Below are positions 43,831 through 54,387 of a DNA stretch of 64,000 bases, piece after piece. The notes beneath the pieces were generated by a model. It saw only the letters and a program-made list of their open reading frames with translations. It had not been told where the DNA came from and did not search any database. Each line of letters opens with the position of its first letter. Position 1 is the stretch's first letter. The translations under genes and the position numbers were made by a program. The DNA is from Ichthyophis bannanicus (lineage: Eukaryota; Chordata; Amphibia; Gymnophiona; Ichthyophiidae): NCBI GenBank assembly GCA_033557465.1, contig CM066033.1, positions 1,304,573,519-1,304,637,518 on the forward strand. The letters are read 5' to 3'.

Positions 43831-45860
43831 CTACAACAGTCTCCATTTTTCCTTTAGAGATGCTCTGTGTTTGTCCCATACTTTCTTGAATTCAGATACT
43901 GACCTCATCTCTACCACCTCCACTGGGAGACTATTCCACGCATCTATCACTCTTTCCATAAAGAAATATTTCTGCATATTACTCCTGAGTCTATCCCCTT
44001 TCACTCTCATCCTATGTCCCCTTGTAGCACAGCTTGCTTTCAATCAAGAGGCTCTCCTCCTGTGCATTTATGCCACGGAGGAATTTAAACATCCCAATCA
44101 TATCATCTCTATCCCGCCTTTCCTCTAAGGTGTACATATTAAGATCCTTAAGTCTGTCCTCATATACTTTATAACAAAGACCACTAACCATTTTAGTAGC
44201 CACCCTCTGCACCAACTCCAACCTGTTTATATCCTTTTGAAGGTGCGGTCTCCAGAATTGCACACTATACTCCAAATGAGGTCGCACCAAAGACTTATAC
44301 AGAGGCATTATCACCTCCTTTCTTCTGCTGGCCATTCCTCTCCCTATGCACCTAAGCATCCGTCTAGCTTTTGCTGACACCTTTTCTACCTGTTTAGCTA
44401 CTTTAAGATCATCAGACACAATCATGCCCAGGTCCCGCTCTTCTTTTGTGGACAGAAGTACTTCATCCCCTATACTCTATTGCTCCCTTGGATTGCTGCA
44501 GCCCAAATGCATGACCTTACATTGTTTAACATTAAGTCTCAGCTGCCAAATTCTAGACCATCCTTCAAGCTTAGCTAGATCCCCCCTCATGTTATCTACA
44601 CCTTCCTGGGTATCTACTCTATTGCAGATTTTGGTATCATCCTCAGAGGCACACCTTACCTGATAGCCCTTCCGCAATATCACTAACAAAGATATTAAAA
44701 AGAATTGGACCAAGGACAGATCCCTGGGGCACACCACTGGTAACCTTCTTCTCCTCGGAGTGAGTTCCATTTACCTGTACCCTTTGTTGCCTCACACTCA
44801 ACCAATTTCTAATCCAATCAGCAATTTTAGGGTCCATCCCTAGGGTGCTCAATTTGTTTATAAGTCGCCTGTGCAGAATGGTGTCAAAGGGTTTATTGAA
44901 ATCTAAATACACCACATCTAGGGCTGTTCCTCAGTCCAGCTCCCTAGTCACCCAGTCAAAGAAATCTATCAAATTTATCTGACAAAACCTGCCTCTAGTG
45001 AATCCATGCTGCCTCGGATCTTGTAATATGTTGGACTCCAGAAAACTCACTATTTTCTCTTTCAGCAGCACTTCCAATAATTTACTCAACACCAAGGTTA
45101 AAATAACTGCCTGTAGTTTTCAACCACACCCTTACTTCCACTTTTGTGAAAAGGGACTTCATGAGCCTCTCTCCAGTCTTCTGGCACCACTCCCGACTCC
45201 AACGAGGCATTGAAAAAGTCAGTGAGTGGAGCTGCTAGAACGTCCCCAAGTTCCCTCAGTATTCTCAGATGTATTCCATCTTGTCCCATCGCTTCGTCCT
45301 CTTTTAGTTTAGCTAATTCCTCACGAACACAGTCTTCTGAAAATCATTTAAGATGCCCCTCAGTTCTGTTCCTGTTTGTGGGTGTTTTATGAGGTCCTGC
45401 TCCTGGTCCTTCATCTGTGAACACAGAACAGAAATATTTGTTAAGCAATTCCGCTTTATACTCATCAGCTTCTAGATATTCCTCCACTTCACCCTTGCGT
45501 CTGAAAATACCACCTTTGCCCTTCCTCCTATCACTGACTTAACTGAAAAATGTCTTATCCCCCCATTTTATCACATTGGCTATTTCTTCCTCTTTTTGAA
45601 TCTTTGATTTCCTGACGGTTTGCTAGCTTCTCTAAGTTTTTCCAAATATAGATGCCTGTCTTCCGCTCTCTGTGATCTTTTGTATTTCATAAAGGCCTCC
45701 CTCTTTTTCTTCACTTTTTCAGCTACTTCTTCTGAGAACCATAGCAGCCTCATTTTCCTTTTACCTACCATTCTAATAAAAAGGTTGGTTGCCCTTAAAA
45801 TATCCCCTTTTAGTTTTGCCCACTGTTTTTTCTACATCCCCCAGTTGTTCCCATTCTGCT
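43831..45860 (-). pseudogene. CR1-b RT (degraded)
   Basis: Minus-strand blocks from 45771 down: KRKMRLLWFSEEVAEKVKKKREAF, GPDGIHLRIL-like (MGQDGIHLRILRELGDV), [51 protein letters not shown]. The catalytic box then reads [10 protein letters not shown], where FADD has become SEDD after a small deletion. [34 protein letters not shown] and VIDAWNSLPVEVVEM follow. Several frames are required. Confidence 0.86.
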
Positions 45861-45864
45861 AATG

Positions 45865-46399
45865 TACTAACTGATAAGACCCAGTCTTAATCATGCAGTT
45901 TGGGTCCAACATCTAATTAGTTACCTTGCCACATCTTTGGTGGTGAATATTTATTTACATTCTCTTATATACTGTGCTATTCTGCATCAGTGCAGTTTAC
46001 ATTGAACAAACTGAAATTACATTGAACAGGGCATTATAACTTGGAGATAACTATTTTACAGGGAACATGGGCTACGGAGGGTTAAGTGGCTTGCCCAAGA
46101 CCACAAGGAGCACCTGTGGGACTAGAAACCCCAGTCCTTCTGGCCCAAGGTTGCTGTCCTCTAGTGGGATTTGAACCCCTGACCTTCTGGCCTGAAGTAC
46201 CTTGCCCCAACCACTAGGCCACTCCTCCACTCCTATGTAAATAGTTCACCCAGTTTCAGCTCCAAGTTACTGATCCTGTTCACTGTAAGCACAAGCCAGA
46301 TCTGAATGGTCTTGAGCATGAATTGTTAATTGTAAACTGCACTGATATTAAAGAGCGCGGTATAAAAAAGCGTTTAAATAAATAAATAAATAAAATAAA
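45865..46399 (+). mobile_element. LINE-B 3' end nested in CR1-b, carrying a SINE
   Basis: Flanked by TAATG at 45860-45864 and 46400-46404. The right part 46232-46399 is the LINE-B 3' UTR in plus orientation (AACTGCACTGATATTAAAG, GCGCGGTATAAAAAAGCG, AAATAAATA tail). The left part 45865-45948 is probably the same copy, separated by the SINE at 45949-46231. Confidence 0.75.
45949..46231 (-). mobile_element. tRNA-headed SINE with MIR-like core and LINE-B tail
   Basis: On the minus strand: A box TGGCCTAGTGG (46211-46221) and B box GGTTCAAATCC (46167-46177), both consensus pol III promoter boxes. A core follows with CTTGTGGTCTTGGGCAAGCC and ACTTAACC, as in MIR/CORE-SINEs. The 3' part has GTAAACTGCACTGAT and ends in AAATA units like LINE-B. 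Length about 283 bp. Confidence 0.8.
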
Positions 46400-46403
46400 T
46401 AAT

Positions 46404-47104
46404 GACTCCTTGAGGTATTGGCCCATCTTGGCAACGTTAGTTTTCCTAAAGTCCCTTGCTTTTGAATGGATTTTTTATCATCCCTAGTCCTAATACTGAA
46501 CCACACCATATGGTGATCACTGGATGCGTGACGATCTCCCCCTATAACATCAGAAACACTTTCCCCATTGGTAAGCACCAAGTCCAGTATGGCCCCTTCA
46601 CGTGTGGTTTCTGTTACCAGTTGCCTGAATAATTCTCCCTGTAGAGAATCCAGGATCTGCTTACTTCTAGATGACAGTGCAGCAGGGATTCAACAATCAA
46701 CATCTGGCATATTGAAATCCCCTGTCAGTAGCACTACCCCTTTCCTGGCAATGCTGCGTATGTCTTCTATTAAATCTCAATCCACTTCTCCCTGTGAGGG
46801 AGGTCTGTATATCACGCCAATGCAAATGGATTTCTCTTTCCCTCTTTCTAGTTTAACCTACAGTGCCTCTGTTCTCCCTTTTAAGCCCTGTATTTCCATA
46901 GCTTCAATATTACTTTTGCATATAGTGCCACTCCTCCTCCCTTTCTTTCTACCTTGTCCTTTCTGAATAAAGTATAGCCGGGTATAGTTACATCCTAGTA
47001 ACCATGAACCATGTCTCTGTTACTGCCACTAAATCCAAGTCATCTTCTCCCATTAAAGCCTCAACATCTGGGATCTTATTTACCATGCTACGGGATTTAT
47101 ACAC
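46404..47104 (-). pseudogene. CR1-b AP endonuclease C-terminal part
   Basis: Minus-strand MVLTNGESVSDVIGGDRHASSDHHMVWFS keeps the SDH catalytic motif that the copy at 15250-17660 has lost. Upstream (46700-47100) matches the GDF-MPDVDW and VALMGED regions with shifts. The N-terminal endonuclease and ORF1 are absent. Confidence 0.8.
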
Positions 47105-47326
47105 ACTCAGGATTATACTGAGTCATGAATAGCAAGGATGGACATCCCTACAGGATGTCCATCCCCGCTATTCGTGTCTTCTCCTGCCTGCAAATAATTC
47201 CCTGTCGGTTGTGCGGGGAAGTTAGATGGGGGCGGGGAAGGGGCAGCCCAGGGGTGGAGTCTGGGTGGGTAGTGGGCGGTCTCCGGCTCTGTATGTCCAG
47301 GGCCGGCGACATGTGTGAGAAAGTTA
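47105..47326 (+). mobile_element. U1 repeat fragment (5' half)
   Basis: Contains the perfect inverted pair GGATGGACATCC/GGATGTCCATCC, then CGGTTGTGCGGGGAAG, GGGGCGGGGAAGGGGC, GTGGGTAGTGGGCGG and TGTATGTCCAGGGCC in the order of U1 copies 1 and 2. Confidence 0.55.
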
Positions 47327-47497
47327 TTTAATTAATTAATTTATTTTATTTCGCTGTGCTTATATGCCGCTTTTCACCAGGTCAAAGTGGCTTACAATAT
47401 AAGTGGGGGTACATTATAACAAGATAGAACAAAAATGGGGGGCACATTATAAAGGTTAGAACATATTTAATTGGAGAGGGGGATTGCCATTAACAGC

Positions 47498-47519
47498 GGG
47501 GGGGGGGGGGGGGGGGGGG
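47498..47519. repeat. Poly-G tract (22 G)
   Basis: An uninterrupted run inside the LINE-B' 3' UTR on the plus strand. Confidence 0.95.
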
Positions 47520-48139
47520 AGTCAAACATATATACATTTTCGGGAGAGATGACAGTCTGCCTCTCAGCCTCAGTTTGTCTGTTTCATTAGTTGCTGTTCT
47601 TTTTGCATCCGAGGTGGATGGAGAAGAGGTGGATTTTAAGTTGTTTCCTAAAAGAGGAAAGTTCCTTGTTGCTACGGATGCTGGCAGGGAGGGAGTTCCA
47701 TAACGTGGGGGCATATAGTTCAAATGCGCGGTGTCACCCTCACGGTGGCCTGCCCAACGCCTAGGGCGCTGAGACTTGGTCTGCCTGTGGTGTTCCTGCC
47801 TCAGAGAGTGTGGGCTTGCTTTTAACTCTGCAAGGCCTCCTGGGAATGTGAGTCCCGTTACCCTTTGAGTACAGACGAGTTGCAGTCGAATGGTTTCAGG
47901 CAATGATAAGAATTTAGTTTCCCCTTCCCAACGGATTAAATGCAAGGGAATAACTCAGGACAAAACATGCCATACATTTGGCTTGAGGAAATTATATATG
48001 AACTCAGGTAAATTAGCCTTGTCAGCTTCAGGCTTTAAACATGCAGTGCTTGATACAAAACAAAATCACAACAGCTTTAATTAGCAAAGAAAATGTTCCC
48101 TTTTCTTCTGCTGCTTTTACCGTCTTTCTCAGACACTGT

Positions 48140-48724
48140 TCAGCATAAGGAATTCACATGGTCAGCCAAAGATAATGTACAGTCCATCCGGTCATCCACT
48201 ATTTCATTATGGACAGAGTCTATCTGCATTTCTTCAGCCTCAGGTATAGCAGGGCGTGGCAGTAAGCTGCTATCCTGATCTCTGAAACAAACGGTTTCTC
48301 TGACCTCACGTGGTTTCTCTCTGTAACACTCTCCTGAGCAGGGTTGTAAACTACCATATATGCTGTAGTTTTTGTCCAGGGAGTTTGCTACTTTCTGGTA
48401 ACTATAGGGAACTGCTTTATAGCAGGGTTCAAACTTATATGAATTGTTAAGCCTACCTTTTGGCTTTGAAAGGGAAGGAACTCTCCACTCTGCAGGGTCA
48501 GACTGGTTCTCAAACACGGCTTGTGTTTGCTTGCCTCTCAGCCTATTAACTTTCCCCTCAGATGCACCGGTATTCTCCAGCCAGCCTGTCTCTCTCCTTG
48601 GAGCGTGTGAGCTTTGCCAAGCCTGCTTCTCAGGAAGATTCCTTTCTCTCCTGCCTTTACCAGACAACACCTGTCCTGGGTTGCTTCCTTCTGGCCTCAG
48701 GAATATGGCTCCCTTGGTTCTCAC
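48140..48724 (-). CDS. Unknown protein of UE (194 codons to stop)
   Basis: Open minus-strand frame from 48724 to a TGA at 48140. It is hydrophilic and Lys/Arg/Glu-rich, with scattered cysteines and YREKPREVRE, IPEAEEMQIDSVHNEIVDD segments, and no signal peptide or membrane segment. A possible upstream part lies across the CR1-a insertion at 50190-49930 (CNRCHEEVPSEPMEVGQDMDLL and an Arg-rich QRRSKQRESRARKTR). The acidic EPMEVGQDMD and EEMQIDSVHNE parts look alike. I recognise no family. It could be a Gag- or ORF1-like protein, or chance coding. Confidence concerns the frame, not function. Confidence 0.4.
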   Translation of the reverse strand: MRTKGAIFLRPEGSNPGQVLSGKGRRERNLPEKQAWQSSHAPRRETGWLENTGASEGKVNRLRGKQTQAVFENQSDPAEWRVPSLSKPKGRLNNSYKFEPCYKAVPYSYQKVANSLDKNYSIYGSLQPCSGECYREKPREVRETVCFRDQDSSLLPRPAIPEAEEMQIDSVHNEIVDDRMDCTLSLADHVNSLC

Positions 48725-48876
48725 TCCTCCTTGACTCCTTCTAGTCAGCGTGCTCCTTTGCTGGCTTCCTTCCTGGTTCTCCTTCTCGTCCTGTAGCCGG
48801 TTCTCCTTCCTGCTCTCCTTCTCCTTCTCTTTCCTGTTCTGCTTGGTCCAAGCTAATGACCACTTTTTATCATTGT

Positions 48877-49767
48877 GCTGTGCTGGGTCCGCTGCTTTTT
48901 GACATATTCATAAATGACCAGGAAAGTGGAATAACGAGTGAGGTTATAAAATTTGCAGATGACACAAAACTATTTAAAGTTGTTAAAACCCAAGAGGATT
49001 GTGAAAAATTGCAAGAGGATCTTGATAAATTGGAAGACTGGGCATCAAAATGGCAGATGAAATTTAATGTGGACAAGTGCAAGGTTATGCACCTAGGGAA
49101 GAACAACCCAAACTATGGTTACACGATGCAAGGTTCCACATTAGGAACCACCACCCAGGAAAAAGATTTAGGCGTCATTGTGGATACCATGTTAAAACCC
49201 TCGGCCCAGTGTGCAGCGGCGGCCAAGAGAGCAAATAGAATTCTAGGTATGATAAGGAAAGGAATGGAAAATAAAACAAAAGATATTATAATGCCTCTAT
49301 ATCGTTCCATGGTGAGACCGCACCTTGAATATTGTGTGCAATTCTGGTCGCCGTATCTTAAAAAGGATATAGCGATTTTAGAAAAGGTTCAGAGAAGAGC
49401 CACCAAAATGGTAAAGGGGATGGAAGGATACTCCTATGAAGAAAGGCTAAAAAGGTTAGGGCTCTTTAACCTGGAAAAGAGACGGCTGAGGGGAGATATG
49501 ATAGAAGTCTATAAATTAATGAATGGAGTGGAACGGGTAAACGTAGATCGATTGTTTACGTTATCAGAATATAGAAAGACTAGGGGACATGCAATGAAGC
49601 TACAGGGTAAACTATTTAAGACTAATAAAAGAAAATATTTTTTCACTCAACGTGTAATCAAACTCTGGAATTTGATACCGGAAGATGTAGTAAAGGCTGT
49701 TAGTGTAGCTGGGTTTAAAAAAGGTTTGGACAAGTTCCTGGAGGAAAGGTCCATAAACCATTATTAA
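48877..49767 (+). pseudogene. CR1-a RT C-terminal half, intact frame
   Basis: About 297 codons in one open frame: [33 protein letters not shown] with the FADD box intact (48952-48963), [85 protein letters not shown] and [20 protein letters not shown] to the stop. Fingers and endonuclease are missing, so it is dead on arrival, but the lack of stops makes it the best-preserved CR1-a piece. Confidence 0.88.
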
Positions 49768-49927
49768 GAAGTGACCGAAGATATCAATGCTTGACCCAGT
49801 ACAAGCATTGTGGAACTTGTGTCTCTTGGGGAAACTGCTAGATTGGCCACTGTTGGAAACAGAATACTGGGCTTGATGGACCTTGGTCTGACCCAGTATG
49901 GCATATCTTATGTTCTTATGTTCTTAT
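48877..49927 (+). mobile_element. Young CR1-a LINE copy nested in UE
   Basis: 5'-truncated at the LGPLLFD motif and extending to the ATGTTCTTATGTTCTTA tail at 49912-49927. ATTGT occurs at 48872-48876 and 49928-49932, a possible target duplication. Confidence 0.88.
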
Positions 49928-50195
49928 ATTGTAACTCTCAGGGCTTAGCTGTGCCCTGCCCTGAAACAGGTGAAACTCATTACCTCCTGAGCTAGGGAAT
50001 ACATCACAGCAGGGGCGTGTCTTTCTAGCTCTTGACTCTCTTTGTTTACTTCTTCTTTGCAAACACTGAGCCATGTGCTCAGACTGCCTGTCAGTTTCTG
50101 AAAGCAAATCCATATCTTGCCCTACTTCCATAGGCTCAGAAGGGACTTCTTCATGACAGCGGTTACAGGCTTGTTGGTTAAAGTTAGTCCTTTCA

Positions 50196-51213
50196 TGTGG
50201 TACGGTCATCAAGTCACTTGTGGCTAGACGTGTTAGTCTTCTAGAGTTCAGTCGGGGTAATAGGGTACTCACATGTGTTGTTTGTTGCTGATGGAGTGCT
50301 TTATGGATCAGAACCAGTGTTTTATATTTGATCCATGCTTCTAGCGGGAGGATATGGAGATCTCTTACGATGGGGGTGATATGGTAAAATTTCTTCCCTT
50401 TTTGATGATCCTTACTGTTGTATTGAGGGCTGTCCATAGTGGGTTAAGAGTGGCAGTCGGGAGTCCTTAGTATATGGCATTACAAAAGTCTAGGTGGGGG
50501 AGTGTCATTGCTTGCATGACTGATCTGAAGTCCTGTGGGTCTATAAGTTGTCTGAGGCGCTGTAACATCTTGGCTTTGAAAAATATTGTTTTTGCTGTCT
50601 TTGCAATTTGTTTGAATGATAGCATTTGATCAAGAAGATTCTAGGTATTTTATGTGAGATTGGACTTTTATTGTTGTGTTGTTCCCAGGGTGATGTGTGT
50701 TGGGGGTTGGGGGGTGAAGGTGTGGTCCTTTGTAATAAATAATGCTTCTTTCTTTCTGAGGTTTATTGTGAGACTGTTTTCATGGAGCCATTTGTCAACA
50801 TCATTGAAGCAGTTTGTTAACTGCAGATTAGTTGGGATTTACTGTTGTGATGGGTCCATAGAGCATTAGGTCATCTGCGTAAATGTGGAAGTTGATGTTG
50901 TGGGACCTTATTATGGAGCAGAGGGGCTGAAGGTAAATGTTGAAGAGCATAGCTGAGAGTGCAGAGCCCTGTGGTATTCCTTGGGTTTGTTGAAATGGGG
51001 GGTAGGTGATGGTGCGGGTGCGAATTTGTTGGTGTCTGTTAGGTAGGATCTGAACCATTGTAGAACTTTATTTTACATGCCAATTTCTTGAAGTCTCTGT
51101 TGTAGAATGCTGTGTGAGATGGTATTGAAAGCTGCAGATATGTCCAGGAAGATCAGGATGAATCCAGAATGCTTAGTTTGTATTCCTTTGGTTAGGATGC
51201 TTATTAGGGAGAT
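50196..51213 (-). pseudogene. LINE-B' RT palm and C-terminal part
   Basis: 51058-50828: GIPQGSALSAMLFNIYLQPL and FHIYADDLMLYGP, with YADD intact. 50437-50196: YHITPIVRDLHILPLEAWIKYKTLVLIHKALH and RRLTRLATSDLMTVPHERTN. Between them the frame is broken. The final part of the RT (ELYAPTLWNSLPASIRSNKELSSFRKQLKIHLF) is at 47734-47600 beyond UE. Confidence 0.82.
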
Positions 51214-52443
51214 CTTGTGCTGTCCTGTCACCGTCCTCCTCTACCCCTCCCTCGGACTCTTTCCCTCTTTCTTGTGGGGTCCCTCAGGGTTCTGTCCTGG
51301 CTCCCCTTCTTTTTAACCTTTTCTTAGCCCCCTTGGCCCTTTTAATTCAACAGTCCGGATTATCTGCCTTTCTCTACGCTGACGACATTATCCTGCTACA
51401 CCACATCTCCCCTTCTTGTCCTGACCTCTCCGCGTTAAACTCCTGTCTCTCCACTGTGGCCAATTGGCTGACTCACAACTGTCTTCACCTTAATCTCACC
51501 AAGACTATTGCTATCTGGTTCTCCCACAACAACCCTCCCCCCACGCTGGCCCCTTCTTTCTCTGGCTCTCCTGTCCCTCTAGTCTCTTCCTTTCGTTATC
51601 TTGGGGTTCACTTTGATTCTGACCTATCTTTCCACACCCATATATCACATGTCACCAAATCCTCCTTTTTCTTCCTCCGACAAATTCGTGCAGTTCGCCC
51701 TTTCTTATCCCCTTCAGCGCTCACCACTTTATTGCTATCTTTGGTTATATCACGGGTTGATTTCGCAAACTCACTTTTCACCGGCCTTTCTAAATCTCAA
51801 CAGTCCCGCCTACAACGGATCCAGAATACCGCTGCCCGTTTGGTCACCCACTCCTCCCCCCGTGATCACATAACGCCCCTACTATTTCGTCTTCACTGGC
51901 TCCCCTTTCCCTACCGTGCTCACTTCAAACTGCTTATTCTGGTTCACAAAGCTCTTCATACAGGCACCCCTCAATACTTAACTGACCTTCTTTCTTTTCA
52001 CTCTCCCAGGTACACTCCTCGTTCCTTCCACCTTAACCGCCTTGCTCTCACCTCCCCTTCCCGTGCCCATCTACAATCTACCCGTTCCTCTGCTTTCTTT
52101 TTTGCCGGCCCCGCCCTTTGGAACTCCCTTCCCTCCTCACTCCGCCTGGAACCTCACCACCCCACTTTTAAACAGAACTTGAAAACCCACCTCTTTTCCC
52201 TGGCGTTTGATGTCCCCTCTCCCTTCGTGTGAATCCCACTTGCCCTATCCTCTGCTTTCCTCGTGTTTGTTCTCTGTTATGTTTTTGGTCCTGTCTCTCC
52301 TGTTTTATTGCTTTCCTATTAAGAATTTGTATTTCCATTCCATTTCGTTGGCTTCGGCCTTCTCTTAATTTGGTTTTATTGTACACTGCTTTGCCTACCC
52401 TGAAAGGCGGTTTTTATCAAATGAAATAAAACATAAACATAAA
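51214..52443 (+). mobile_element. L2-like LINE copy (L2-c) nested in LINE-B'
   Basis: Plus-strand, 5'-truncated just before the [10 protein letters not shown] motif, with a 3' UTR ending CACTGCTTTGCCTACCCTGAAAGGCGG and a tail of ATAAAC units (52420-52443). LINE-B' sequence continues on both sides. Sequence and tail differ from L2-a, so this is a separate L2-like family. Confidence 0.85.
51231..52232 (+). pseudogene. L2-c RT C-terminal two thirds, open frame
   Basis: Open from before [20 protein letters not shown] to a stop at 52232. FLYADDIILLHH has the catalytic YADD at 51375-51386. NCLHLNLTKTIAIWF, YLGVHFDSDLSFHTHI, DFANSLFTGLSKSQQSRLQRIQN, LFRLHWLPFPYRAHFKLL and GPALWNSLPSSLRLEP follow in normal order. 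No stop or frameshift is seen over about 330 codons, so insertion is recent. Lacks endonuclease and fingers. Confidence 0.87.
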
Positions 52444-54187
52444 CATCATAAGGGTTTCCACCCCATGAGATGGGCGAAAGCCATGTTGTTGTGGGTCGAG
52501 GATATTGTTTGTGTCCAAATGGTCTTGCAGTTGTTGTTGTACTATCTTCTCAATGAGTTTTGCGGTGAAAGGGAGGCTTGCTACTGGTCTGTAAGAGGCA
52601 GGATCCAATGGGTCAAGTTTTGGCTTCTTGAGTGTTGGACGTATATGGACATCTTAAGGCTGGAGGGCATTGTGCCTTGTTTAAGGACGTGTTTATCATG
52701 ATGGCGAGTGCTGGGCTTGGTTCAGTTTGTGCCTTTTTTATCCAATTTACTGGGCAAGGATCAAGAGGGGAGGTGGTTGTGTTAAGACTTGATATGGTGG
52801 TTTCAATTCTTTCTTTAGAGATCACCTCAAATGTATCCCAACCGATGTTTGGAGAGGCATTGTTGTCGTCTCTTATGGCTGTTGTCTGTGGATTGGGAAT
52901 CTGTTGGAGTTGTTTATATTGTGCTGCAAGCTGTTGCAGTGGGATGTTTGGGAGTAGGCTTGAGAGGTTTGGGGTTTTTGTTAGGTTTTGACAAAGTTGA
53001 AGAGTTCACATGGTCTCTTGATTGATGAGTTTATCAGCTTTGAGTGGTAGGCTTTCCTTGCATTGTCTGTCTCAGTGTGATAATGGTTTAGAGCATCCAT
53101 GTATCTTGTCCTATCTGTTTCGTTCTTTGTCTTTCGCCATTTCCTTTCCACTCTCCGGAGCTGTGTTTTCAGGTTCTGGAGGGTGGGTGTGAACCATCGT
53201 GTTCTTGCTAATCTTATTTTGTTTCCATTGTGTGTTGGAGTTGCTCATGCTGCAGTGTTTATAATGCTGTTCCAGGTGTTAGTTAGAATTTCAGGGTCTG
53301 CTTGATCTGTTTGTATGCTTCGGAGGACTTGGTTGAGGAACTTGTCTTTATTAAATAGTTTGAATCTTCTTGTTTGTTGTTCAACTTCTCTGTTTTTTAT
53401 GGGTTGATAGGAGCAAGTGAAGATGATAAGGTGGTGGTCTGTCCACGGGACAGGGATGATCTTCAGGTTCTTGTTAGCAGAGGTGTTTTGAGATTTAGTA
53501 AAAATGAGATCGAGGGTGTTACCTTTTTCATGTGTTGGGGTATTGATGATTTGTGTGAGTTCCATTGCTGCAAGGAAGGCATTGGCATGCTTCTCCTGTA
53601 TGGAGGGGAGATTGAAGTCCCCAAGAGTTATATGTTCTTTTGTAGTGTTTTCGGATATTTGTCTGAGCTTATCTGAAAGGTCAGAATTTGCAATGGGAGC
53701 CCTGTATATTAGGCAGATTGAGAGGTGTTTGCTGGTAATGTGGAGAATGTCTGCTTCTTCTGTGGACTCAGTCGCAGAGCTTCAGAAGTGTAGATTGGTC
53801 TTTGCTATTATGGCCCCACTTCCTCCCCTAGCATGAGCCTGGGAGCAATTGTAAAGGCTATATCCCTTGGGTGTCAGCTGGTTCATGAGTACAGTGTCTG
53901 TCTCAGTTAGCCAGGTCTCTGTTATACAGAGGATATCCATCTGGTGATGTGCAATGAGGTCTAGGAATAAAGGGATTTTATTCCTCACTGAGTGGGCGTT
54001 TATAAGGGTGATATGGAGTGCTTGCGTGGGCATTGAGGATGGGGGGTGTCCTGGTATTAGCGGGATGTGTATGAGTCTTTGTGGGGGATGGGGTTTGGAT
54101 GCAGGTGGTGTGATTTGCTACATGAGGGGAATTTTGGACTGTGTATTGTACAGGCAATGTTTGCTGTGTAAGACTGTGTGTGTTCAT
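52444..54187 (-). pseudogene. LINE-B' AP endonuclease and RT start
   Basis: 54033-53782: INAHSVRNKIPLFLDLI, ILCITETWL (catalytic Glu of the endonuclease) and AHARGGSGAIIAK. 53565-53245: THEKGNTLDLIFTKS and VPWTDHHLIIF, with the SDH motif as TDH. 52825-52417: PLDPCPVNWIKKA, SYRPVASLPFTAKLIEKIVQ and LDPQQHGFRPSHGVETL. The order is endonuclease then RT fingers, as in LINE-B. Upstream 54187-53978 is a Thr/Pro/His-rich N-terminal leader. Three or more frames are needed. Confidence 0.82.
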
Positions 54188-54387
54188 ATGCAGCTGACCA
54201 ATATATTGTGGTTAGAAAGGGAGGCATGATTTAGACAGTACCTTAGTCTCGTCACGTGAAAGGTATTTAATGTTTCACTTACCTGGGGACTTTCTTTACC
54301 CATCCCCAATGAATCTAGTTTAAAGCCCTCTTCAGTAGGTTAGCCAGTCTGCCTCTGAAGATACATTAACCCTTTTTGAACAGATGG

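Larger units (their letters stand above)
43763..47104 (-). mobile_element. Long CR1-b LINE copy with complete 3' end
   Basis: From the tail (GAAACATAGAAACATG at 43763) through the whole RT to the endonuclease, ending near 47104. Interrupted at 45865-46399 by a LINE-B 3' end with its own SINE insert. ORF1 is missing. Confidence 0.88.
47735..50195 (-). mobile_element. Unidentified ORF-bearing insertion (UE)
   Basis: Removing it rejoins the LINE-B' RT between MTVPHERTN and FELYAPTLWNSLP, so it is a true insertion. Without the nested CR1-a (48877-49927) it is about 1.4 kb. On the minus strand it begins near TGTAACCGCTGTCATG and ends GAGGGTGACA, resembling LTR-type TGT...ACA ends. No flanking duplication, primer-binding site or pol motif is seen. 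Class unknown. Confidence 0.6.
47327..54240 (-). mobile_element. LINE-B' copy with two large nested insertions
   Basis: LINE-B-type sequence at 47327-47734 (tail and RT end), 50196-51213 (RT), and 52444-54240 (RT start and endonuclease). The gaps are the UE element (47735-50195) and an L2 copy (51214-52443). Aligning the translated pieces with LINE-B at 5641-10078 puts all pieces in the right order. Confidence 0.82.

Noticed and set aside
46160..46225. Functional tRNA gene
   Set aside because: A and B boxes are present, but no cloverleaf is evident and the same unit recurs with a LINE tail; it is a SINE head.
47735..50195. Typical LTR retrotransposon
   Set aside because: TGT...ACA ends are suggestive only. 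No target duplication, primer-binding site, protease, RT or integrase was found, so I kept it as unidentified.
53374..53836. Plus-strand frames over LINE-B' endonuclease
   Set aside because: They are antisense shadows; the minus strand gives recognisable endonuclease motifs.
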